This document shows positions 22,807 to 29,878 of a stretch of 32,595 nt of DNA, piece by piece. Position 1 is the stretch's first letter; each line of letters opens with the position of its first letter. The notes under the pieces are model-generated. The model was not told the origin of the DNA. It did not search any database and worked only from the letters and a program-made list of their open reading frames with translations. The position numbers were made by a program, and so were the translations under genes. This stretch comes from Bacteroidota bacterium (GTDB lineage Bacteria > Bacteroidota > Bacteroidia > Chitinophagales > Chitinophagaceae), in the NCBI GenBank assembly GCA_013285905.1, contig JABDGU010000019.1, positions 1 to 32,595 on the forward strand, read 5' to 3'.

Positions 22807-25212
22807 CTATTCACGAATTTGCGCGCTTAGTTTTGTTTTGTATGTAAGCATCAATTGCTGCATCATTTGATCTATCTCAGTATCGGTCAGTGTTCGGTCC
22901 TGCAACTGAAAGGTATAACTTAATGCGTAAGATTTTTTATCTGCACCCAATTTCTCACTTTCAAAAACATCAAAAAGGCCAAAAGATTGCAAAGCGTTTA
23001 ATTTCAGTTGTGCCGTGGTTTCTTCTACTTCCTTGTAGGACACCGAGCGCTCCAATATTATCGCAAGGTCTCGTTGTACAGCCGGGTATTTAGGCACTTC
23101 TGTATATTTTATCTTGTTTGCAGCAATTGCTTTTAACCATACCGGCCAGTGAATTACAGCAAAATAAACATCCTGTTTTATATCAAAGATCTGATGGCGT
23201 TCATTCGGCACTTGCATAACACTGCAAAGCGTATGCTTATTCCATTGCCATTTTATATTGTGCTCATCCGATAAAATTGCAGCTCCACTAATACCGGCTT
23301 GCGAAAGTAAATTATCTACCACTCCTTTTGCATAAAACAGATCAGCCTTGTGCGCTTTACTATTCCATTGCTGCGGCACAATATTCCCTGTCAGCCAAAT
23401 GCCCAATTGTGCTTCTTCCTTATACTTCCCTTCATGTTGGGTATAAACATTCCCGAGTTCAAAAAGACAAAGGTCTTGGTTCTTACGATTGCAATTATAC
23501 TGTATTACCTCCAGTCCGCTTTCTAATAAAGATGGCCGCATCACATCCAATTCTATACTCAGGCTGTTCAGCATTTTCACAAGATCAGTCCGGCCTTTGT
23601 AATAATTAGAATTTACAATAGAATTGGTCACGATCTCCTGTAAGCCCATCCCGCAAAGCAATGCAGCTATCTTTTCACGTTCGCTGCGATCATTAGGCAT
23701 AGGCTTTGTCAACGAAATATTCAACCTGCCGGGTATAACAATATTATCCAGCCCGTCTATACGAAGTATCTCTTCCACAATATCAGCAGCTTGCTTCACA
23801 TCTGTTTTATTGGATGGCACAAGAACAGTGATACCTGTGTTGTTTTCTTTTTCTATGATAAAACCTAATGCTGTCAAAACCTCTTTTACAGCTTCTGGTT
23901 CATAGTTTTTGCCACTTAGTGTTTGTATATAATCATAAGAAACATCAATGCTCACTGGCCCTAAAACAGAAACATATTCATCCACTATTTCAGAGGCTAT
24001 CTCTCCGCCTGCTATTTCCATAATGAGGCTTGAAGCTCGCTTCAATGCCGGGATGATATTGTTCATATCCACACCTTTCTCAAAATGCGTTGCCGCATCT
24101 GTACGCAATCCATGATATAGTGAGGTACGTCGGATATGTGTTGGATCGAAGTAGGCGCTCTCTAAAAATATATTTACAGTGCCATTGTTTATGCCGCTAT
24201 GCAGTCCACCAAATACGCCTGCCATAGCAACAGGGCCACTTCCGTCACATATCATCAGGTCGTCAGCTCTTAATTTTCTTTCTTTTTCATCGAGCGTAAT
24301 AAAGCCTGTTCCGGCAGGTAAAAACTGAACATTGATGGCTTTGCCTTTTATTTTATCTGCATCAAAAGCATGCAGAGGTTGCCCATACTCGTGCAATACA
24401 TAATTAGTGATGTCCACTATATTATTAATAGAACGCAGGCCTATGGTCTTCAATCTTTGCTGCAACCATTCCGGCGAAGAGCCAACTTTAATATTGCTGA
24501 TACTGATACCTGCATAACGCAGGCAGGCTTCCGGAGCCTGAATATTTACCTCAATGTTTATTTCCTTTGCACCAAGTCCTTCAGCCAGCGCAAGTTCCGG
24601 CAGCTTCACAATATACTTTCCACCCTTATGGTGCGCCAGGTAGGCGCACACATCTCTTGCCACACCTATATGGCTCATCGCATCAGAACGGTTTGGCGTA
24701 AGACCTATATGTATAGCAATATCGGCCTCGGGTATATTGAAATAGGTTTTCGCTAAAGTGCCCACTGTGGCATCTTGCGGAAGAACCATAACACCGTCGT
24801 GGCTTTCTCCAAGGCCTATTTCATCCTCTGCACATATCATGCCTTCGCTGTCTTCACCCCGTATTTTCGCCTTTTTTATTAAAAATGCTTCCCCTTTTAT
24901 TGGGTGTACCGTGGCTCCCACCGGGGCTACTACCACTTTTTGTCCGGCGGCTACATTAGGCGCCCCGCATACTATATGAAGGACCGTACCGGTGCCTGTA
25001 TCAACGGTTGTAAGCTTTAGTTTATCTGCATTCGGATGTTTTTCACAAGTTAAAACCTGGCCTATAACAAGCCCTTCAAGGCTCCCCTTCACACTTTCAA
25101 CGGTTTCAACTGCTTCTACTTCAAGGCCTATTGATGTAAGGATTTTACTAAGCTCTGCTATGGAAAGGGCTTCAGGCAAGTACTCCAACAACCACTTGTA
25201 TGAAATAATCAT
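22807..25212 (-). CDS. pheT: Phenylalanine--tRNA ligase beta subunit
   Basis: 801 residues, normal for the bacterial beta chain. Order: N-terminal tRNA-binding domain (about 38-155, VIGQVLTCEKHPNADKLKLTTVDTG), B1/B3-B4 region (about 210-400, with NNIVDITNYVLHEYGQPLHAFD and ARRTSLYHGLRTDAATHFEKG-type editing segment RRTSLYHGLRTDAATHFEKG), B5 domain (about 405-475), B6-B7 catalytic-like core, and the C-terminal FDX-ACB anticodon-binding domain (about 700-800, YPAVQRDLAIILERSVSYKEV). It pairs with PheS to charge tRNA-Phe. PheS is not in the window. The ATG at 25212 is followed by MIISYKWLLEYLPE, a typical start. Confidence 0.97.
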   Translation of the reverse strand: MIISYKWLLEYLPEALSIAELSKILTSIGLEVEAVETVESVKGSLEGLVIGQVLTCEKHPNADKLKLTTVDTGTGTVLHIVCGAPNVAAGQKVVVAPVGATVHPIKGEAFLIKKAKIRGEDSEGMICAEDEIGLGESHDGVMVLPQDATVGTLAKTYFNIPEADIAIHIGLTPNRSDAMSHIGVARDVCAYLAHHKGGKYIVKLPELALAEGLGAKEINIEVNIQAPEACLRYAGISISNIKVGSSPEWLQQRLKTIGLRSINNIVDITNYVLHEYGQPLHAFDADKIKGKAINVQFLPAGTGFITLDEKERKLRADDLMICDGSGPVAMAGVFGGLHSGINNGTVNIFLESAYFDPTHIRRTSLYHGLRTDAATHFEKGVDMNNIIPALKRASSLIMEIAGGEIASEIVDEYVSVLGPVSIDVSYDYIQTLSGKNYEPEAVKEVLTALGFIIEKENNTGITVLVPSNKTDVKQAADIVEEILRIDGLDNIVIPGRLNISLTKPMPNDRSEREKIAALLCGMGLQEIVTNSIVNSNYYKGRTDLVKMLNSLSIELDVMRPSLLESGLEVIQYNCNRKNQDLCLFELGNVYTQHEGKYKEEAQLGIWLTGNIVPQQWNSKAHKADLFYAKGVVDNLLSQAGISGAAILSDEHNIKWQWNKHTLCSVMQVPNERHQIFDIKQDVYFAVIHWPVWLKAIAANKIKYTEVPKYPAVQRDLAIILERSVSYKEVEETTAQLKLNALQSFGLFDVFESEKLGADKKSYALSYTFQLQDRTLTDTEIDQMMQQLMLTYKTKLSAQIRE

Positions 25213-25231
25213 TAAGAAAACACAATTTTTG

Positions 25232-25239
25232 CAAAGATA
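25232..25239 (-). promoter_or_regulatory. -7 box of the pheT operon
   Basis: Plus-strand CAAAGATA is TATCTTTG on the minus strand, a full TAnnTTTG match ending 19 bp before the pheT ATG. No clear TTTG is seen 19-20 bp upstream. Confidence 0.5.
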
Positions 25240-25292
25240 GCTTATGATTATAGGAAATTACATTCTCATTGCGAAATCTAATTTAAAAGCAT

Positions 25293-25400
25293 TTGTCCAC
25301 ACTCTTTGTGGATAAACTTGTGAATTACTGTGTATTCCGACATTTATTTGGGGATATAGCCAATTATTTCGGAAATTTATGTCAGTAAACATGTGGATAG
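25293..25400. promoter_or_regulatory. Three DnaA-box-like sites between pheT and dnaB
   Basis: TTGTCCACA (25293-25301, one mismatch to TTATCCACA), TGTGGATAA (25307-25315, exact match on the minus strand) and TGTGGATAG (25392-25400, one mismatch) lie in the 425-bp divergent interval. The first two form an inverted pair 5 bp apart. They could let DnaA control dnaB or pheT, or be a minor replication element. No dnaA or dnaN is seen. Confidence 0.5.
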
Positions 25401-25527
25401 GAGGTGCGTTTATGAGTTATAATTTTATGTCGCCAAAACTTTTGTGGTTCAAATTCCTGAATATACATTCGTCGTCCGCATCAGCACTTAACCATTTCAT
25501 AACATTGGATTAAAACAAAAAAAGAGC

Positions 25528-25557
25528 GTTCCGGTGGCATCCGCCGGGTAGAGGAAC
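25528..25557 (+). ncRNA. Structured element in the dnaB leader region
   Basis: Two nested stems: GTTC (25528-25531) with GAAC (25554-25557), and inner CGGTGG with CCGCCG (one G-U pair) closing the CAT triloop, with an asymmetric GGTAGAG bulge. It is GC-rich in AT-rich DNA and has no U tract, so it is not a terminator. It lies 80 bp before the dnaB ATG and may be a leader structure or small RNA. I do not recognise a named family. Confidence 0.35.
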
Positions 25558-25637
25558 CGACGACTTTAAAAATGGCTTAAAATGCTGAGTAAAGGGAGAA
25601 AACAATATTAAAAATAGCATAACTTATTAGTTTCATA

Positions 25638-27278
25638 ATGGCAGTAAACATTAAAAAAGAATTTGGTAATACAAGGACCCGCAAACCGGACCTTACCTCT
25701 CTGGTTTACGGAAAAGTACCTCCGCAGGCACCCGAACTGGAGGAAGCAGTGCTCGGAGCTGTAATGCTTGAAAAGGATAAACTGGCTGAAGTATTAGAAA
25801 TAATACAAAGTGATACTTGTTTTTATGTTGACGCCAACCAAAAGATATACGCAGCTATACGCCGCCTGTTTGATAAGGGTATGCCTGTTGACCTTTTAAC
25901 CGTAACGGAAGAATTAAGAAAAAACAATGAATTAGAGATAGTTGGCGGAGCTTATTACCTCACCCGCCTTACAATGGGTGTGGTATCAAGTGCGCACGTG
26001 GAAGCCCATGCACGTATCGTGATGGAGAAATTCATACAAAGGGAACTGATACGTATTTCCGGCGTTGTGATAAGTGATGCGTATGAAGACAGTACCGATG
26101 TTTTTGACCTTTTGGATAAAGCAGAATCCGGGCTTTACGAGATAACAGACAAGCATTTACGCAAAAATTTCAAAAGCCTCAAAGAGGTTTTGGTTAGAAC
26201 TGTACATGAAATAGAAGAAGCCAAGAACAAAAAAGAAGATATCACGGGTGTACCTTCCGGTTTCGATATGCTGGACAAGCTTACCTCAGGCTGGCAAAAA
26301 ACAGACCTTATCATTCTTGCAGCCCGTCCTGCGGTAGGTAAAACCGCATTCTGTCTCAACCTGGCCATGAATGCAGCCATGCGCTCTCCAAATCCTTATC
26401 CGGTGGCCTTCTTCTCGCTGGAAATGGGTGCCGGCCAGATCGTGAAACGTATGCTTGCGGCCACCACAGAGGTTACAATGAACGCTATTACCAAAGGCCA
26501 CATGCAGGAACATGAGTTTGTGCAAATGACCCAGCGTATGACCAAACTGGCTTCCGCACCTATCTTCCTCGATGACCAGGCGGCACTCAACATCTTCGAG
26601 TTACGTGCAAAAGCACGCCGCCTGAAACAAAGGCACGACATACAACTGATAATAATTGACTATTTGCAATTGATGCAGGCCACTATCGACAGGGGTGGTA
26701 ACCGTGAGCAGGAGATTTCCAAAATATCCCGCGACCTGAAAGCATTGGCAAAAGAGCTTGATATACCAATTATAGCACTGTCCCAGTTAAACCGTTCGGT
26801 TGAATCCCGTAAAGAATCAAAAGTGCCGCAGTTAAGCGATCTCCGCGAATCTGGAGCTATCGAGCAGGATGCAGACATGGTTATGTTCCTTTACAGGCCT
26901 GAGTATTATGGCATTAATAACGACGCAATGGGCCAGGCAATGGAAGGCGAGACCCATATACATATAGCCAAGCACCGTAATGGCAGCACTGATACTGTAA
27001 AAGTACGTTTCCTTAAAGAGTTTCAGAAATTTGTGGATATGCCCGATGAGAATTTCGGAGGCAGCATGTCTGGTGGTTTTACGCCTTTCAACGATAATCC
27101 TCAGGCCGGCATACGCCGTGACCCAAGCGAATTCGGAGGCTCAAAGCTGTTTATTCCACCGGGTGGTTTCCAGACTAAACAATCAAAGGCCAATGATATG
27201 AACTGGGATGATGATGACCCGAACAGTCCGCCATTCGGCAGAAAACCATCACCTGACGATAATGATACACCGTTTTAA
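25638..27278 (+). CDS. dnaB: Replicative DNA helicase DnaB
   Basis: 546 residues. The N-terminal DnaB domain (about 25-130: PPQAPELEEAVLGAVMLEKDKLAEVLEIIQ) is followed by a linker helix and a RecA-like ATPase domain. Walker A is ARPAVGKT (229-236), Walker B is LIIIDYLQLM, and the arginine-finger region is FLYRPEYYG. It unwinds DNA ahead of the fork as a hexamer, loaded through DnaA and DnaC-type factors. The C-terminal ~70 residues are acidic and low-complexity (DDDDPNSPPF), typical of Bacteroidota DnaB. It has its own terminator at 27306-27338. Confidence 0.97.
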   Translation: MAVNIKKEFGNTRTRKPDLTSLVYGKVPPQAPELEEAVLGAVMLEKDKLAEVLEIIQSDTCFYVDANQKIYAAIRRLFDKGMPVDLLTVTEELRKNNELEIVGGAYYLTRLTMGVVSSAHVEAHARIVMEKFIQRELIRISGVVISDAYEDSTDVFDLLDKAESGLYEITDKHLRKNFKSLKEVLVRTVHEIEEAKNKKEDITGVPSGFDMLDKLTSGWQKTDLIILAARPAVGKTAFCLNLAMNAAMRSPNPYPVAFFSLEMGAGQIVKRMLAATTEVTMNAITKGHMQEHEFVQMTQRMTKLASAPIFLDDQAALNIFELRAKARRLKQRHDIQLIIIDYLQLMQATIDRGGNREQEISKISRDLKALAKELDIPIIALSQLNRSVESRKESKVPQLSDLRESGAIEQDADMVMFLYRPEYYGINNDAMGQAMEGETHIHIAKHRNGSTDTVKVRFLKEFQKFVDMPDENFGGSMSGGFTPFNDNPQAGIRRDPSEFGGSKLFIPPGGFQTKQSKANDMNWDDDDPNSPPFGRKPSPDDNDTPF

Positions 27279-27305
27279 AAGATACTTGCTAAGTTTCAAT
27301 ATAGG

Positions 27306-27338
27306 AGCCATCCGCCGTTGCGGGTGGCTTTCTGTTTT
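27306..27338 (+). terminator. Intrinsic terminator of dnaB
   Basis: AGCCATCCGC (27306-27315), loop CGTT, GCGGGTGGCT (27320-27329), a 10-bp stem with one G-U pair, followed by TTCTGTTTTT. It lies 27 bp after the dnaB stop. Confidence 0.85.
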
Positions 27339-27405
27339 TATCAATTTTACAATTAGGGGTATCTAATTAGATACTATTTTGTATATTTACATTCAAATCC
27401 CATAT

Positions 27406-27647
27406 ATGCCTGTATAGTACAGATAGATGGTTTGAAAATTTGTATCTATTTCAACGATCATGTGCCTCCTCATATTCATGCATTATACGGAGAGTATGAA
27501 GCATTAATTATTATAGAGACAAAAGAAGTTTTGGCAGGATATTTACCAAAGACTTATTTGGCAAAAGCCAAAAGGATTGTAAAGCAGGAAGAAGAAAATC
27601 TTTTGGAAATGTTTTATTTACTTAATCCAAAAACAAAGAAAAGATGA
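27406..27647 (+). pseudogene. DUF4160 family protein, start apparently frameshifted
   Basis: The body (27432-27647) reads LKICIYFNDHVPPHIHALYGEYEALI..., the DUF4160 pattern with NDHxPPHxHA and YGEYEAL. No ATG lies in that frame upstream, only TTG at 27432. An ATG at 27406 reads M-P-V and then TAG; inserting one base after GTA would give MPVIVQIDGLKICIYFNDH, matching the usual MP-x-I-x-x-x-G start. So a one-base deletion is likely. It could still be made from the TTG start, without the first strand. DUF4160 proteins often pair with DUF2442 proteins as a small toxin-antitoxin-like unit; the partner overlaps by 4 bp (ATGA). Confidence 0.65.
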
Positions 27648-28156
27648 AAAATTTACCAAGAATAGTAAAAATAACTGCTGTAAAACCACATATCATTACT
27701 GCTATATGGAATAATGGAGAAGAAAGGACAATAGACTTTGCCCCCCTATTTCAAAAATGGGAAGCAGATAAAAATGAACAGTTTATTAAGCTAAAAAGCT
27801 ATGATGTTTTCAGGCAGGTAACAATTTCAGGAGAACATACATTATGCTGGGAAAATGTGCCTGTAAAAATTAAACTTAAAAACAAAGTCATAAGCGCCCC
27901 TCTCGACCTTGACCCGGATGTACTATACAAGAAAAGTAAATTGATAAGAAAAATTACCAGCCCTGCATTGGGTGCATTGTTAAAAAAGGCAAGGGTTGAC
28001 GCAGGATTGTCTCAAACTGATGTCGCTATTAACAGTGGAACATCAAGAAATTATATTTCCCGTATAGAAAACAATAGGTCAGATATTCAGTTGGAAACTC
28101 TTTTTAAAATTGTTAAACTGGGTATGGGTAAAGAATTGGAATTGATAATACATTAA
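27644..28156 (+). CDS. DUF2442 protein with C-terminal HTH domain
   Basis: 170 residues. The N-terminal ~90 residues fit DUF2442 (RIVKITAVKPHIITAIWNNGEERTIDFAPLF ... VTISGEHTLCWEN). Residues about 105-165 form an XRE-type helix-turn-helix (LGALLKKARVDAGLSQTDVAINSGTSRNYISRIENNRSDIQLETLFKIVKLGM). DUF2442-XRE fusions are candidate antitoxins or regulators next to DUF4160. The start ATG overlaps the stop of the DUF4160 gene (ATGA), and the stop overlaps the convergent HicB-like gene by 4 bp. Its likely role is control of the pair's promoter, which is inference. Confidence 0.85.
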   Translation: MKNLPRIVKITAVKPHIITAIWNNGEERTIDFAPLFQKWEADKNEQFIKLKSYDVFRQVTISGEHTLCWENVPVKIKLKNKVISAPLDLDPDVLYKKSKLIRKITSPALGALLKKARVDAGLSQTDVAINSGTSRNYISRIENNRSDIQLETLFKIVKLGMGKELELIIH

Positions 28157-28335
28157 TTCAGCGGAATCGCATCGTTCCTTTCTTCTATTTCTTCCAAATA
28201 CAACTCTACTGCCTCCTTAGCCATAGCCATAGCTTCATCCACATCTTCTCCAAACGTAACACATCCTGGTAAGGCTGGAACCGTAAATCCTCCCTCAGGC
28301 TCTTTATGAAGTAATATCTTATAAGTGTATTGCAT
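28153..28335 (-). CDS. Orphan HicB-like antitoxin
   Basis: 60 residues from the ATG at 28335 (an earlier start at 28353 is less like the family). MQYTYKILLHKEPEGGFTVPALPGCVTFGEDVDEAMAMAKEAVELYLEEIEE has the HicB partial RNase-H-like fold (ALPGCVTxGExxxEAMxxAxEA). It lacks a DNA-binding tail, as many short HicB proteins do. No HicA toxin gene is present on either side within 100 bp, so it looks orphan. It converges with the DUF2442 gene. Confidence 0.85.
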   Translation of the reverse strand: MQYTYKILLHKEPEGGFTVPALPGCVTFGEDVDEAMAMAKEAVELYLEEIEERNDAIPLN

Positions 28336-28430
28336 TATCTGCAATATAATCAACTTAGAGAAAAAATCGACATGAATTAAACATTAACAAATACATCGCC
28401 TATATATCCGAATTTCTCAATGATAAAACG

Positions 28431-28438
28431 TAAATTTG
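28431..28438 (+). promoter_or_regulatory. -7 box of the cysteine desulfurase gene
   Basis: TAAATTTG matches TAnnTTTG and ends 22 bp before the ATG at 28461, giving a leader of about 15 nt. The -33 element is weak. Confidence 0.55.
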
Positions 28439-28460
28439 CAGATTAAAATTTAGCACAGGA

Positions 28461-29594
28461 ATGCAAAGGATCTACTTTGATAATGCAGCTACTACAGCAC
28501 TCGACCCCGAAGTCCTGGAGGTGATGATGCCTTTTCTTACCGAAAAATTTGGCAACCCATCTTCTATCTATTCCTACGGCCGCGAAACCAAGCTGGCCAT
28601 AGAAAATGCGCGTAAGTCAGTTGCCCGAATCCTGAATGCAAATCCCGGTGAGATATTTTTCACATCAGGAGGCACCGAAAGCACTAATACCGCTATAAAT
28701 GCTGCTATACGTGACCTTGGCTGTAAGCATATTATCACTTCACAACTGGAGCACCATGCCACCCTGCATACGGTGGAATACATGGCCCACAGCGGGCAGG
28801 CCAAACTGAGTTTTGTAGGTCTTACCGATGATGGCCATATTGATATGAACAGTCTTGAAGACTTACTTGTCAATACCGGGGTAAAGACGCTTGTCACGCT
28901 TATGCATGCCAATAACGAGATTGGCAACTTGCTGGATATTAAGGCTGTTGGGGAACTATGCAGGAAATATGATGCCATATTCCACAGCGATACAGTACAA
29001 ACCGTCGGCCACTACCCTTTTGATCTTAAGAATACTTATGTTCATTTCATAAATGGTGCGGGGCATAAATTCCATGGCCCCAAAGGTGTTGGAATTCTTT
29101 ATGTTAAGGAGGGGATCAGCATTAAACCCTATATCAACGGCGGTGCACAGGAGCGCAATATGCGTGCAGGTACCGAAAATATCTACGGAATTATTGGCTT
29201 TGCAAAAGCCCTTGAGATCGCAACTCACGGTTACGAACAGGACAGCGCTTACATAAATGAGCTAAAGCACTATATGGCTGCCAGGCTTAAAGAAGAATTT
29301 CCCGGCATCATTTTCAATGGCGACACCAATGGGCGAAGCCTGTATACCGTCCTCAATACAGCCTTCCCTATGTCTGAAAAAACAGATATGCTGCTGTTTA
29401 ATCTTGATATAGCCGGCATCTGTGTAAGTGGTGGTTCTGCCTGCACTTCAGGCGCTAACTCTACAAGCCATGTTATACAGGCGCTTCATAACGGGCATTC
29501 AGGAGAGATCGTCCCCATCAGGTTTTCATTTTCCCGCCATAATACAAAAGCAGAGATAGATGCTGTAATAGAAAAATTGAAGGAATTTATATAG
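28461..29594 (+). CDS. Cysteine desulfurase, class V aminotransferase family (IscS/NifS type)
   Basis: 377 residues. It removes sulfur from cysteine to make a persulfide for iron-sulfur clusters, tRNA thiolation and other uses. The PLP lysine is K203 in GAGHKFHGPKG, with the conserved HANNEIG segment and the Q-E/R-N-M-R-A-G-T-E-N stretch. The catalytic Cys328 is in GGSACTSGA, an IscS-like mobile loop. The N-terminal YFDNAATT is typical of the group. It is not next to iscU or isc genes here, so the pathway cannot be told from context. Its gene has its own promoter. Confidence 0.95.
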   Translation: MQRIYFDNAATTALDPEVLEVMMPFLTEKFGNPSSIYSYGRETKLAIENARKSVARILNANPGEIFFTSGGTESTNTAINAAIRDLGCKHIITSQLEHHATLHTVEYMAHSGQAKLSFVGLTDDGHIDMNSLEDLLVNTGVKTLVTLMHANNEIGNLLDIKAVGELCRKYDAIFHSDTVQTVGHYPFDLKNTYVHFINGAGHKFHGPKGVGILYVKEGISIKPYINGGAQERNMRAGTENIYGIIGFAKALEIATHGYEQDSAYINELKHYMAARLKEEFPGIIFNGDTNGRSLYTVLNTAFPMSEKTDMLLFNLDIAGICVSGGSACTSGANSTSHVIQALHNGHSGEIVPIRFSFSRHNTKAEIDAVIEKLKEFI

Positions 29595-29623
29595 TATCAT
29601 TTGATTTTGTTTTTGGGGGGAAT

Positions 29624-29691
29624 TGTCCCGATAGGGACATGATATTGGTAAAAAAATGTGATAAGAAATGCCGCCGTCCCGTATGGGACGG
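29624..29691. repeat. Two palindromes of the GTCCCG repeat type
   Basis: TGTCCC-GATA-GGGACA (29624-29639) and CCGTCCC-GTAT-GGGACGG (29674-29691) are perfect inverted repeats about 50 bp apart. Palindromes of this kind are common dispersed repeats in Bacteroidota. The second may also terminate the cysteine desulfurase transcript, though it lacks a clean U tract. Confidence 0.65.
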
Positions 29692-29750
29692 TATATTTTG
29701 TCAGACATTTCATGTTTGATATAATACTACACTAAATATACCCGCTCCTT

Positions 29751-29790
29751 CCAATCATAAATCATAAATTACAAATCACAAATAATAAGA
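29751..29790. repeat. A-rich AATCATAAA-type spacer repeat
   Basis: Overlapping short words AATCATAAATCATAAATTAC and AAATCACAAATAATAAG form a low-complexity spacer after the palindromes. This repeat type is common between Bacteroidota genes and has no gene or signal visible within it. It is followed by the operator of the E1 gene. Confidence 0.5.
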
Positions 29791-29830
29791 GTTACCAAAT
29801 TGTAAACTCTAAACTAATTTTTTTACTTTT

Positions 29831-29855
29831 AAGGTATTACATTGTAATACCTTTG
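29831..29855 (+). promoter_or_regulatory. Palindromic operator and promoter of the E1 gene
   Basis: AAGGTATTAC, spacer ATT, GTAATACCTT is a perfect 10-bp inverted repeat (29831-29853). The -7 box TACCTTTG (29848-29855) overlaps its right arm, a position where a bound repressor would block RNA polymerase. The box ends 23 bp before the ATG at 29879. Confidence 0.65.
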
Positions 29856-29878
29856 TACATTCTTTTGAATCATTGATT

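Noticed and set aside
25213-25637. oriC at the DnaA-box cluster
   Set aside because: Only three boxes, no dnaA or dnaN, and no unwinding element that can be singled out; kept as a regulatory cluster rather than an origin.
28336-28460. Possible hicA next to the HicB-like gene
   Set aside because: The interval is too short and has no open frame with the HicA basic fold.
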